A stretch of 64,000 nucleotides of DNA from an uncultured Enhydrobacter sp. (GTDB lineage: Bacteria; Pseudomonadota; Gammaproteobacteria; Pseudomonadales; Moraxellaceae), in contig CAMIOS010000010.1 of NCBI GenBank assembly GCA_946222995.1, forward strand, positions 1 through 64,000, written 5' to 3'. Under the pieces are notes generated by a model, which saw only the letters and a list, made by a program, of their open reading frames with translations, was not told the DNA's origin and searched no databases. This document shows, piece by piece, positions 54,173-63,192 of the stretch (the first letter of the stretch is position 1; each line of letters opens with the position of its first letter). A program made the translations under genes and the position numbers.

Positions 54173-54865
54173 ATGATAGTAAAATCACCCATTATTATTG
54201 CGTTAGATAATATGGACAACCAACAAGCATTGACACTAGCCGACAGTTTAGAACCGTCTTTATGCCGTTTAAAAGTTGGCAAAGAATTATTTACAAAATA
54301 TGGTACCGCTATCGTCCAACAATTGCAGCAGCGTGGATTTGAAATATTTTTAGATTTAAAATTCCATGATATCCCTAATACGACTGCCCAAGCCGTACTT
54401 GCAGCGGCAGACATGGGCGTCTGGATGGTGAATGTCCATGCCAGTAGTGGACGTAGCGCTATGCAGAAAGTCAAACAATGTCTGTTAGAACAACATTATG
54501 ATACATTGGTCACTGCAGTTACCGTACTGACTTCAATGAACCAGCAAGATTTATTAGGGATCGGTATCACAGAGCCTATTAATGAGCATGTCAAACGCTT
54601 AGCCTTACTAACCCAGCAATCTGGCTTAGATGGCGTGGTTTGTTCGGCACGAGAAGCTAAAATGCTAAAAGCGCTGTGCGGACAAAATTTTAAACTTATC
54701 ACGCCTGGAATTCGCATGGCAGGAGATGAGAGCAATGACCAAAACCGCATCTGTACCCCAAAAGAGGCGATAGAAAACGGTTCGGATTATCTTGTGATTG
54801 GACGCTCAATTACTGCAAGTGACAATCCAGCCGAAAAGTTAGATATGATTTTATCCATGCTTTAA
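54173..54865 (+). CDS. pyrF: Orotidine 5'-phosphate decarboxylase
   Basis: The last step of UMP synthesis. The 230-residue TIM barrel has the catalytic Asp-Lys-Asp-type cluster DLKFHDIPNT (about 60-70), the N-terminal ALDN, LKVGKELF, and the C-terminal phosphate loop GSDYLVIGRSIT. The start ATG at 54173 is 8 bp behind AAGGA. Probably co-transcribed with lapA. Confidence 0.96.
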   Translation: MIVKSPIIIALDNMDNQQALTLADSLEPSLCRLKVGKELFTKYGTAIVQQLQQRGFEIFLDLKFHDIPNTTAQAVLAAADMGVWMVNVHASSGRSAMQKVKQCLLEQHYDTLVTAVTVLTSMNQQDLLGIGITEPINEHVKRLALLTQQSGLDGVVCSAREAKMLKALCGQNFKLITPGIRMAGDESNDQNRICTPKEAIENGSDYLVIGRSITASDNPAEKLDMILSML

Positions 54866-54999
54866 GGTTAATCGATACCTTAGTGTATGTTATAAGTGTA
54901 TGTTATAGTGCGTGTGATTGATGCTTTTATTCAGTGAATGATGTTGATAGGGTGGTTTGCTATCGGCGATGCAGTAAACCAAGTTAGAGACGATTGCCC

Positions 55000-55725
55000 A
55001 TGCCAAAAAAAAATTTTACGTTTGATCTTGCTCATCTACCGCCTAGTATGATGGCCTCGGTTAAGCTATTGCCGAAGAATGAACGGTTAATCTTATTTAC
55101 CCGTCATTCCCTGCGAGAGCCTTCGGATAAAAATGGGTTTGCAAGTTACGATTTACCCTTAACCGCAGATGGACGAATATTGGCACAGGCATGGGGTCGA
55201 TGGCTGGCAGAAAATCTTGAGTATTCAATGGATGTCGATAGCCTCAGTAGTCCAATCCAACGCTGTATCGAAACAGCCACCTTGATGCAAGCAGGGGCAG
55301 GCATTCAACGAAACATTTCACAGCAAGCCTTATTGGTTGAGCCAGGTAGCTTGGTTGTCGATGTTAGCGAAGCTGGCAAAATCTTTCGAGAAATTGGGGC
55401 GCTAAAGTTTATTAATCGCTTTTTAGCAAATGATTTGCCAGGCACAAAACTGTCGCATATCGGGGGCTTGGATTTATTACGATTATTTTATCACTCACAA
55501 CCGCAACCGGGTTATTTATTATTATCCGTCAGCCATGATACGCTGATTTCGGCATTTTTAGCGGTTTTGATGAGCAGTCAACAGATCGATTGGAATGATT
55601 GGCCAAAGATGATGGAAGGGGTATTTTTGTGGTTTGATGATAAACCGTTTGAGCAAGCAAATGTACATTTTATTTGGCGGGGCGTCACATACAAGCAAGG
55701 GTTAGCGGATTTATTACAACTTTAA
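55000..55725 (+). CDS. Histidine phosphatase superfamily protein
   Basis: A 241-residue member of the phosphoglycerate-mutase/histidine-phosphatase superfamily. The catalytic loop reads FTRHSLREPS, with the family RH but serine in place of the usual glycine. Other catalytic elements are SSPIQRCIETA (arginine), VEPGSL, and the second histidine in SVSHDTLISAF. The arrangement is closer to the acid-phosphatase-like branch than to SixA. The substrate is unknown. No signal peptide is evident. The ATG at 55000 is preferred over a TTG two codons upstream. Confidence 0.82.
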   Translation: MPKKNFTFDLAHLPPSMMASVKLLPKNERLILFTRHSLREPSDKNGFASYDLPLTADGRILAQAWGRWLAENLEYSMDVDSLSSPIQRCIETATLMQAGAGIQRNISQQALLVEPGSLVVDVSEAGKIFREIGALKFINRFLANDLPGTKLSHIGGLDLLRLFYHSQPQPGYLLLSVSHDTLISAFLAVLMSSQQIDWNDWPKMMEGVFLWFDDKPFEQANVHFIWRGVTYKQGLADLLQL

Positions 55726-55743
55726 GTTGAGATTTAAACTGAT

Positions 55744-55772
55744 AAAAAGACTGAATGGGTTCAGTCTTTTTT
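55744..55772. terminator. Bidirectional terminator between the histidine phosphatase and desaturase genes
   Basis: AAAAAGACTGAA (55744-55755) pairs with TTCAGTCTTTTT (55760-55771) around TGGG. It serves both convergent genes. Confidence 0.88.
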
Positions 55773-55789
55773 ATTGAGTGGTTTTTTGA

Positions 55790-56965
55790 TTAAATCATTT
55801 TACCTTTTAATTGCATAAGCACCTGTTCAAGTTGGTGGCTATGCGCCTGTAGTTTTTTCTCAATACCTGCAAATTGGTCTTTGAATTTGGCATCCACTTC
55901 ATGCAGGCGTTGCGCAAATTCATGCTTTTTCATTTCAACCGCTTGAGTTTTTAATGCTTGCCATTCAGCAATTGTTTGATGAAATGCATTTTGTTCGGTT
56001 ACTAATCGTTCTTTTAGCTCTATAAAGTTGGAAGGGAGATTTGAACCAAAACGCTCAAATTTAGTTTGGGCTCGTTTAAATTTCATTTCAACTTGCGCAT
56101 GTTGAATGGTCACATCAGGTACCCGTTTTAAATCCCATGTTAAGCCAACTTTTGATAGCCCATAGATTATCCATTTAGATGGGTCATACTGCCACCATTT
56201 TACCCCATTACGGTAGTCGTATTGAAAATAGTGATGGTAATTATGATAACCTTCACCCCAAGTAAACACTGCCAAAATCGGATTGTCACGGGCAGTGTTG
56301 CTATCGGTATAAGGGCGGGTACCAAACATATGACAAAGTGAGTTGATAAAGAAAGTAAAATGATGGCTTAATACCAAGCGTAATAGCCCAGCCAATACCA
56401 ATGTACCCATCACATCGCCCACCAGCCAGCCAAATAACATCGGCAAGCCAAAATTGGTTAAAATCACCCAAAGACCATAATATTTATGCTGCCATACCAA
56501 GATCGGGTCGGCTGTTAAATCGGGGATATTTTTATAATCAAAATTGCCACTGGGATAGTCACGTAACATCCAGCCTAGATGGGAAAACCAAAAACCACGT
56601 TTTGCCGAATATGGGTCTTTATCAATATCATCGACGTGGCGGTGATGGATACGATGACCGGCACACCAATCGAACACCGAGCTTTGGACGCCGAGTGTAC
56701 CCCCGATTAAGAAAAACCATTTAACAATCGGATGGGCTTGAAAGGTGCGATGTGACCATAGGCGATGATAGCCTACCGTGATACTTAAACCATTCCACGC
56801 CATAAAACACACAAAAATTGCCCAAACTTGCCAGCTAACCGTATGTGTCCAAAGATAATAAGGCACAATCAATAATGCCAAGATGGGGGTGCTGATTAAA
56901 ACGATAGCCGGCACCCAATTAATCGGTGCTTGGTCAAAATCGTTGTTAGTGGCTTGAGAGGTCAT
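55790..56965 (-). CDS. Acyl-CoA/fatty-acid desaturase (delta-9 type)
   Basis: A membrane di-iron desaturase that makes unsaturated fatty acids aerobically. The three histidine boxes are complete: HRLWSH (about 67), HRIHHRH (about 105) and HNYHH (about 245). Four membrane helices are arranged in two pairs around them (about 18-60 and 165-215). After about residue 285 a charged helical coiled-coil tail of roughly 100 residues follows, ending near VLMQLKGKMI, which is not part of the catalytic core. Whether the substrate is acyl-CoA or acyl-lipid is not readable. It lies 192 bp downstream of the kinase gene on the same strand. Confidence 0.92.
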   Translation of the reverse strand: MTSQATNNDFDQAPINWVPAIVLISTPILALLIVPYYLWTHTVSWQVWAIFVCFMAWNGLSITVGYHRLWSHRTFQAHPIVKWFFLIGGTLGVQSSVFDWCAGHRIHHRHVDDIDKDPYSAKRGFWFSHLGWMLRDYPSGNFDYKNIPDLTADPILVWQHKYYGLWVILTNFGLPMLFGWLVGDVMGTLVLAGLLRLVLSHHFTFFINSLCHMFGTRPYTDSNTARDNPILAVFTWGEGYHNYHHYFQYDYRNGVKWWQYDPSKWIIYGLSKVGLTWDLKRVPDVTIQHAQVEMKFKRAQTKFERFGSNLPSNFIELKERLVTEQNAFHQTIAEWQALKTQAVEMKKHEFAQRLHEVDAKFKDQFAGIEKKLQAHSHQLEQVLMQLKGKMI

Positions 56966-57157
56966 ACGCTTATCCTACAGATGACTATAAAAAATAATTA
57001 CGTGGCTATTGTAGCCTAAAAACTTAAAAAAGTGTACAGGTATTCACTCAAATTTGTGTCATCTATCGGATATTTGGTACGCTTAAAAAAATAATTAAAT
57101 CAAAGGTTTATTTAAAGCATTTTGGCTGCCATTTGATAAAGACAATCTAAAGACTCA

Positions 57158-58810
57158 TTAGTTTGCCTCACGTAACTTTTTTTCACAACGAATTCTAAAG
57201 CAGGTATATGGATGGTTTGCCACATATTGCAAATCGGCATGGTTGGCTTGACAAAACGCTTGAGAAAGATACAGCCCTAGCCCCGTCCCTTGATGATCAG
57301 TGGTAAAAAACGGATTAAATAAATACTGTAAATGCTCCGCCGATACGCCTTTGCCCTCATCAATCACATCAAGGTGGATATAACGCCCAAACTCATATAC
57401 CTCGAGCGTCACATAGGCATGAGGATGGGCTTTGCTACTAAATCTTAGCCCATTATTGATCAGATTAGTCAATACTTGCTCTAACTGGTGGTCATCAAAT
57501 AACAAGCCTGCATCGGTATGACAGTGTAAAAATACATCATGTGCACCAAATTGTTCCTTAATAAAGTTGGTTAACCACGTTTTTGGCTCAATATATATGC
57601 GATTAGGTCTTTGTTGACGAGAGAGCTTTAACACATCCTCAATGATTTGATTGACCCGTTTGGTCTGTTTAAAAATCATCTCATACAATATCGCATCATC
57701 ATCAGATAACTGGCTGTCGGGTACTTTGGCTTCTTCTATTAATAATTGACTGGCTTGGCTAATCGCCGCTAACGGGTTACGAATTTCGTGGGCAATACTG
57801 GCGGTCAATTGCCCCAACGAGGCAAGTTTAAGCTGTTGGGCATGGCTTTGTTCTCGACGCAAGTCTTCAATTAATACCAAGGCATATTCGCTACCCAATT
57901 GGGTCACCCGCAAACGCAAATCATTGGGATTAAAATCGCTCGAAGCTGCCATATCATCTAAATCTGACTCAGCAACAAAAGACAAGCTCGTATCAGGATG
58001 AAAAATTACCGTTTCTTCAGATTGGCAAATGATGGGGAATAATGCATCAGCAAGGGCTGGCTGGATGATGGGTAAAAAATAGCCATCTTTTTGTGGCGCT
58101 AGATTTAGTTGAGTAACCGCAATATCGTTGGCAATTAAAATTTCAAGTTGGTGTGAAACCACCAATACCCCTTGCTCGCTCATTTGCACGATTTTTTCAT
58201 TAATTGCATTTAACGCATTGACTTCACTGATTTGACGCTGGGATAAATTCTCGATTTGTGTTAGACGTTTTGCCAACGAATGGCTTAAATATGCCACCCC
58301 AATAAAACTGACTGCCATCAAAGCAAAGTTATTTATGGCGGTATAAGTGATATCATCTTTAAGGGCATGGGAAAATTGTTGGTACATCACCAAAGTAATG
58401 GCAAATAACGTGATTAATATCGCTTGGTGGGTTCTTAGCAGCATAAATGAAGCAGCCACCGATACCAAAAACAACAGCACAATCTGAATATCTGCGCCAC
58501 CGCTAAAATACAACATGATTGACAAAGCGAGCACGTCAATTGACAGCCCAACCATTAACAGGGTGTTTTTGGGATAAAAATGATAAGCAATGAATAAGGC
58601 AATCGCCAATAGCAGATAACCAAATGTGGGTAAAAAATTAATCAGCACCCAAAAACTTTGGTGAGAGGCACGCAAGACAAATAAAAAATTCAGTGAAAAA
58701 AATGCCGCAATTACCACACGATAGGCGTTATACACCATACCAATGCGTTTATTTTTATCGGCTGAATGCGATTGGTCAAATAACGAAGAAAAAACCGGAT
58801 TGGTAATCAT
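57158..58810 (-). CDS. PilS-like membrane sensor histidine kinase
   Basis: A sensor kinase of 550 residues with PilS-like architecture. There are about six N-terminal membrane helices (30-190), a short linker helix, and a PAS-like region (about 205-320, EGVLVVSHQLEILIAN-type). HisKA with the phospho-accepting histidine in SIAHEIRNPLAA comes next (about 340), then an HATPase domain with NLINNGLRFS (N box), DEGKGVS and GTGLGLYL. PilS normally pairs with PilR, an NtrC-type activator, to control pilin genes. Here the adjacent regulator, 12 bp upstream in the same unit, is GacA-like instead. No pilR is present in the window. Confidence 0.85.
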   Translation of the reverse strand: MITNPVFSSLFDQSHSADKNKRIGMVYNAYRVVIAAFFSLNFLFVLRASHQSFWVLINFLPTFGYLLLAIALFIAYHFYPKNTLLMVGLSIDVLALSIMLYFSGGADIQIVLLFLVSVAASFMLLRTHQAILITLFAITLVMYQQFSHALKDDITYTAINNFALMAVSFIGVAYLSHSLAKRLTQIENLSQRQISEVNALNAINEKIVQMSEQGVLVVSHQLEILIANDIAVTQLNLAPQKDGYFLPIIQPALADALFPIICQSEETVIFHPDTSLSFVAESDLDDMAASSDFNPNDLRLRVTQLGSEYALVLIEDLRREQSHAQQLKLASLGQLTASIAHEIRNPLAAISQASQLLIEEAKVPDSQLSDDDAILYEMIFKQTKRVNQIIEDVLKLSRQQRPNRIYIEPKTWLTNFIKEQFGAHDVFLHCHTDAGLLFDDHQLEQVLTNLINNGLRFSSKAHPHAYVTLEVYEFGRYIHLDVIDEGKGVSAEHLQYLFNPFFTTDHQGTGLGLYLSQAFCQANHADLQYVANHPYTCFRIRCEKKLREAN

Positions 58811-58822
58811 TGAAGTATCACT

Positions 58823-59455
58823 TTACGGCTGAATCAATCCGTGACGCATGGCAAGGTGGGTCAGCTTGACATCGCTATCGATATTTAGTTTTTCAAAAAT
58901 TCGATACCGATAAGTATTTACCGTTTTGACACTCACAAATAAGTTATCAGCAATTTGCTGCGGACTTTGGCAATTGACCACCATCATAGCGACTTGCCGT
59001 TCTCGCTCACTTAACAAATCAAACGGCGATTCGCTATTATCTAGCACCACCTCGGCAAGCTGTTCGGCAACATCGGCACTAAAATAACGCCCGCCTTGAT
59101 GCACCTTTTTTATCGCCTTAATCATCTCATCAAGTGGTGTGCCTTTGGTGATATAGCCACTGACCCCTGCCTTTAATAGCATCGAAGGATACGGCTGGGC
59201 GGCAAGGCTACTGACTGCTAAAATTTTGGTGGACTTGTCATTTTGTAGTAAGCGTTTGGTGACTTCGACCCCACTAAGATTGGGCATATTGACATCGAGC
59301 AAAATCACATCGGGCTTAAGGTTTCTGGCAAATTGAATGGCGGATTCCCCATCGGCAGCATCGGCAATGACCTCGATATCGGGACTGTCTGACAGCATCC
59401 GAGTAATTCCCATTCGTACCAAATCATGGTCATCGACCACCATTACCTTAATCAT
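58823..59455 (-). CDS. GacA/UvrY-like LuxR-family response regulator
   Basis: A 210-residue two-component response regulator. The receiver domain (1-120) has the acidic pair Asp8-Asp9 in VVDDHDLVRMG, phospho-acceptor Asp54 in LLDVNMPNL, and the later SGYITKGTP lysine. The C-terminal LuxR-type helix-turn-helix (about 145-205) reads LSERERQVAMMVV..QQIADNLFVSVKTVNTYRYRIFEKL in parts. The whole resembles GacA/UvrY, whose usual targets are genes for CsrA/RsmA-sequestering small RNAs. It is the first gene of a two-gene unit with the PilS-like kinase, which makes that kinase its likely partner. Confidence 0.88.
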   Translation of the reverse strand: MIKVMVVDDHDLVRMGITRMLSDSPDIEVIADAADGESAIQFARNLKPDVILLDVNMPNLSGVEVTKRLLQNDKSTKILAVSSLAAQPYPSMLLKAGVSGYITKGTPLDEMIKAIKKVHQGGRYFSADVAEQLAEVVLDNSESPFDLLSERERQVAMMVVNCQSPQQIADNLFVSVKTVNTYRYRIFEKLNIDSDVKLTHLAMRHGLIQP

Positions 59456-59653
59456 ATTTGCCCCTAAGTTGTGAATGCTGGTAAAAATTGATTTTGTTAT
59501 CTTAGCATAAATTTGGAATTTTGAAATTTGTTTGGTTTAATACCACAACCGTATGGCAAGGATGGCTGATATTGACAGGATTTTACAGGGCTAAAATGGC
59601 TTAAAATAGCGAAGTGTTTTATAATAAGGCTTTATTTTTACTGACTAAATACT

Positions 59654-60247
59654 ATGCGAATCCGAAAACTGTTTAAATTTGAAAACGCCCATATCGTGCG
59701 CAACTGTAGCTCCGAACGGTGTAAATATTCCATCCACGGACACAGTTACCAAATTGAGCTCATCCTAGAAGCCCATCGCCTTGACCACGGGCAGATGGTG
59801 TATGATTTTGGACTGTTAAAATCGTCTATCAAAGATATCATTGACAGCTTTGATCATGCGATTTGTTTTTGGGACAAAGACGACCCCGAGTATATCGAGG
59901 CGTGCAAAAAATTTAGCCAACGCTGGATTAGCCTGCCTGTGTCGCCGTCTGCCGAGCAGTTTAGCCGAGTGGTATTTTTTTGGGCAAGGGAAATCTTAAA
60001 ACAGACCCAAATGCAAAATGGCGAAACTGATGTCAGCGTGTATTCTGTCATTGCCCACGAAACGGCGACAGGCTATGCCCAATGTTTTGCCGACGATGTG
60101 GATAATGCACAAATGGGCGAGTTAAAACTGGAAGACTTTAAATTTAGCGAGCAAGTCAAAGCCGAATGGCACGACCCAACAATGTATGAAAAATTGATTA
60201 ACGGGGAAAAATTTATCAATCCAAAAGTGGTATTGCAGGTTAAATAG
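59654..60247 (+). CDS. 6-pyruvoyl-tetrahydropterin synthase/QueD family protein
   Basis: A tunnelling-fold enzyme related to QueD, which makes 6-carboxytetrahydropterin in queuosine synthesis. The zinc histidines are visible in FENAHIVRNC and IHGHSYQ, and the catalytic cysteine is in the NCSSERCKYSIHGH segment. Further on are VYDFGLLKSSIKDIIDSFDHA and the ETATGYAQC glutamate region. At 197 residues it is longer than E. coli QueD (about 120), with an extra C-terminal segment. No other queuosine gene is adjacent, so the exact reaction is inferred. tsaE follows 36 bp later. Confidence 0.85.
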   Translation: MRIRKLFKFENAHIVRNCSSERCKYSIHGHSYQIELILEAHRLDHGQMVYDFGLLKSSIKDIIDSFDHAICFWDKDDPEYIEACKKFSQRWISLPVSPSAEQFSRVVFFWAREILKQTQMQNGETDVSVYSVIAHETATGYAQCFADDVDNAQMGELKLEDFKFSEQVKAEWHDPTMYEKLINGEKFINPKVVLQVK

Positions 60248-60283
60248 TGGTGCAAAAAAACTATTGCGAAAAGATAAACATTT

Positions 60284-60712
60284 ATGAAAACCCTTATTTT
60301 AAAATCCGAAACTGACACCCAAGCCTTAGCCAAACAGCTTGCCGAAATGAATTTGACAGGTAGCGTGTGGCTATCGGGCGATTTGGGGGCGGGCAAAACC
60401 ACACTCACCCGCTATTGGCTACAGGCAATGGGGCATACTGGGGCAGTAAAAAGTCCGACCTTTACCCTTGTTGAGCCGTATCAAATCCCGCAAGCTGACG
60501 GCACGATAAAGCCTGTGTATCATGCCGATTTATACCGTTTAAACGATCCCGAAGAGTTGGAATTTATCGGGTTTTATGAATACCAAGATGAGCCGAAAGC
60601 TCTAGTGATTATTGAGTGGGCGAGTCGGGCAGAGGGTTATTTGGCAGAGCCTGTGATGAAAATTGAGATTAAACGCCTCGAGAATAATGATAGGGAAGTG
60701 GTGATTGCTTGA
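60284..60712 (+). CDS. tsaE: tRNA threonylcarbamoyladenosine biosynthesis protein TsaE
   Basis: The P-loop ATPase that helps TsaBD-catalysed t6A37 formation on ANN-decoding tRNAs. The 142 residues have Walker A GDLGAGKTT (about 33-41), SPTFTLVEPY (about 62), HADLYRL and WASRAEGYL, all family marks. The gene overlaps mutL by 4 bp (TTGA) and belongs to the tsaE-mutL-miaA-hfq superoperon type. Confidence 0.94.
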   Translation: MKTLILKSETDTQALAKQLAEMNLTGSVWLSGDLGAGKTTLTRYWLQAMGHTGAVKSPTFTLVEPYQIPQADGTIKPVYHADLYRLNDPEELEFIGFYEYQDEPKALVIIEWASRAEGYLAEPVMKIEIKRLENNDREVVIA

Positions 60713-62199
60713 CCCAACGCATACAAAAACTCTCCCCTTTACTGATTAATCAAATCGCCGCAGGTGAAGTCGTCACACGCCCCGCATCCGTCGTCAAAGA
60801 ACTGCTAGAAAATGCCATCGACGCAGGGGCGACCCACATCACCATCCATATCGAGCAAGGCGGGCTAGGGCTTATCCAAATCAGCGACAACGGCACCGGC
60901 ATCCATCCAGACGACATGACCCTTGCCGTTACTCGCCACGCCACCAGCAAACTTGCCGATGTTGGTGAATTATCGGGTATTAACAGTTTAGGTTTTCGAG
61001 GCGAAGCCCTTGCCAGTATCGCTGCCGTGTCGCACCTTACCCTGACCAGTAGCCACAACGACACAGGCATTGGGCAACAGCTGACCCTAAGCGGTGACGA
61101 GGTTGGCCACGCCCAGATAAAACCGATTGTCAAAAATCGTGGCACGACCGTCAGTGTGCGAGATTTATACTATAACGTTCCCGCTAGACGTGGAAATCTT
61201 AAAAGCCTCACCACCGAATTTGCCCAAATCGAACAAGTCGTGCAACGCCTAGCGATTAGCTTTGCCGATATTAGTTTACAACTGTATCACCAAGATAAAT
61301 TACGACTTAATTTAAATAGCCTAAATAAAGAAACCAGTTTGCAAGGCTTAAATTCACCAAACCCAAATCTTCACAGATTGGAAAATGCCCTCAATTTGCC
61401 TTTAGCCCATATCGCTACCGCGTTTGAACTGCCTTTAACCGCGCTACAACCGTTAGAAAGTAGGGAAAATAGTGAAACCGCTCAAGTCACAGGTTGGCTG
61501 TTTGTTACCCCGCAAGCCCTTGATTTACCAAAACTAATTTATATCAACCAACGCCTTGTCAGTGACTTGGCGATTAGTCAAACTATTGCCAAAGCCGCCC
61601 GCCAAGTCGGTATGGAGAATGTCAATATGGGCTATGCGTTATTTTTTGACCTGCCCAATGACTGGATAAACGTCAATATCCACCCCAGTAAACAGCAGGT
61701 TAAAATCCAACCGCTTGCCAATATTTTGGCGTTGCTCAATCAAGCCTTGCAAGACATATTAAAGGTAAAATTAAGCAAAACAGCTTTTCAATCAGAAATT
61801 ATGCCATCGCAAATGAAGGCTAAAACTATTTTTGAAAATAGAAAAACTGCATCGTTGCCAAACTTGCTAGAGGATAATCTATGTGCCAAAAATTCTACTT
61901 TTAAACCCACTTCGTTACAAGTTAATGAACGCAAAGTCGATTATCAATTTTTTGAAACCTTAGAAACCCAAAGCGAAACTCAAGCCGAAAATCATTTTTC
62001 TGTTGAAAGGTTATTTGACGAGTTACCTAAGTTTTTAAAAATTGTGGAAAATGAGCAGGGCAGGCAAGGGCTGATTTTTTGGCAGGATAATTTTTATTTA
62101 GTGCAAATAGATTTACTCACGCAGGCAGTGTTACAAGATAAAGAAAAATTTGAAAGTTTATTAAAAAATTCTGAAATTTTAACGATTGATATACCTTAA
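60709..62199 (+). CDS. mutL: DNA mismatch repair protein MutL, short form
   Basis: MutL links MutS mismatch recognition to strand removal. The GHKL ATPase (1-330) is complete: E31 and N35 in KELLENAIDAG, DNGTGI, TRHATSK and GFRGEALASI. The transducer domain ends around KQQVKIQP. The C-terminal part is short and AT-rich: after a linker (about 345-435) only about 60 residues follow, ending at residue 496, versus about 615-650 usual. The last part (QGLIFWQDNFYLVQID) resembles the first strands of the MutL dimerisation domain, but the rest, including any QHAAHER-like stretch, is absent. The start is TTG, overlapping tsaE by 4 bp. miaA follows after 12 bp. Confidence 0.9.
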   Translation: MTQRIQKLSPLLINQIAAGEVVTRPASVVKELLENAIDAGATHITIHIEQGGLGLIQISDNGTGIHPDDMTLAVTRHATSKLADVGELSGINSLGFRGEALASIAAVSHLTLTSSHNDTGIGQQLTLSGDEVGHAQIKPIVKNRGTTVSVRDLYYNVPARRGNLKSLTTEFAQIEQVVQRLAISFADISLQLYHQDKLRLNLNSLNKETSLQGLNSPNPNLHRLENALNLPLAHIATAFELPLTALQPLESRENSETAQVTGWLFVTPQALDLPKLIYINQRLVSDLAISQTIAKAARQVGMENVNMGYALFFDLPNDWINVNIHPSKQQVKIQPLANILALLNQALQDILKVKLSKTAFQSEIMPSQMKAKTIFENRKTASLPNLLEDNLCAKNSTFKPTSLQVNERKVDYQFFETLETQSETQAENHFSVERLFDELPKFLKIVENEQGRQGLIFWQDNFYLVQIDLLTQAVLQDKEKFESLLKNSEILTIDIP

Positions 62200-62211
62200 G
62201 TTAAGATATTT

Positions 62212-63192
62212 ATGCAAAACGTCATCTGCCTAATTGCCCCAACCGCCAGCGGCAAAACCGCCTTAGCCTACGAACTTTATGACACAGGCAAATATTCCCT
62301 TATCTCAGTCGATTCCGCCCTGATTTACCGTGACATGAATATCGGCACTGCCAAGCCTACCGCAGAGGAACTCACAAAATACCCGCACGCCCTTGTTGAT
62401 ATCATCGACCCCACCGAAAGCTACAGCGTGGCTCAATTTGTCGAAGATGTCAAACAGGAAATCGAGCTTGCCCACGCCCAAGGCAAAACGCCTGTCCTAG
62501 TCGGTGGCACCATGATGTATTATATGGCATTACTTGAAGGGATTGCTGATATCCCCGCCACTTTGCCCGCGACTCGGGAGCAAGTTTTAACCATGTTTGC
62601 CGAACAGGGGAATGAAAAAGTCCATGAGTTTCTCAAACAACATGACCCGATATTGGCGGCAAAATTTTTGCCAAGCGATACCCAACGGGTAGGACGGGCG
62701 GTGGAAGTGTTTTTGCAAACAGGTAAACCGTTAAGCGAATTTCAGGCACAGTCCAATATCGCCCTTGCTGACAATCCTAAGCAAAACTGGCAGATATTTG
62801 CCATCATGCCCGATAGAGCATGGCTACATGACCGTATTGCGTTGCGATTAGAGATCATGTGGGCGCAGGGGTTTTTGCAAGAAGTCATCGACCTTCGCCA
62901 AAAATATGACCTACACGCTGATATGCCTTCCATGCGGTGCGTGGGCTATCGGCAGGCGTGGGATTATCTTGAGCAGCTTGCAAATAAAGGGGATCAATTT
63001 GAGAATAATACTGTTATTCAAAGGATGCTATACCAACAGCTACAGGATAAAGCTCTGTTTGCCACGCGGCAACTGGCAAAGCGGCAATACACTTGGCTAA
63101 GAAGATTAACAACCATTTCCGCCTTAAACCAACGCCACAATTTGCACACTGTGGATTCTATGGCACAAGTTCGCAAACTTTTATTACAATAA
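62212..63192 (+). CDS. miaA: tRNA dimethylallyltransferase MiaA
   Basis: Transfers the dimethylallyl group to A37 of UNN-decoding tRNAs. The 326 residues have the P-loop APTASGKTALA (about 9-19), SVDSALIYRDMNIGTAKP, the LVGGTMMYYMALLEG motif, and the C-terminal MRCVGYRQAWDYL and ATRQLAKRQYTWLR RNA-binding segments. It is in the conserved mutL-miaA-hfq order. No clear terminator is seen before hfq. Confidence 0.96.
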   Translation: MQNVICLIAPTASGKTALAYELYDTGKYSLISVDSALIYRDMNIGTAKPTAEELTKYPHALVDIIDPTESYSVAQFVEDVKQEIELAHAQGKTPVLVGGTMMYYMALLEGIADIPATLPATREQVLTMFAEQGNEKVHEFLKQHDPILAAKFLPSDTQRVGRAVEVFLQTGKPLSEFQAQSNIALADNPKQNWQIFAIMPDRAWLHDRIALRLEIMWAQGFLQEVIDLRQKYDLHADMPSMRCVGYRQAWDYLEQLANKGDQFENNTVIQRMLYQQLQDKALFATRQLAKRQYTWLRRLTTISALNQRHNLHTVDSMAQVRKLLLQ

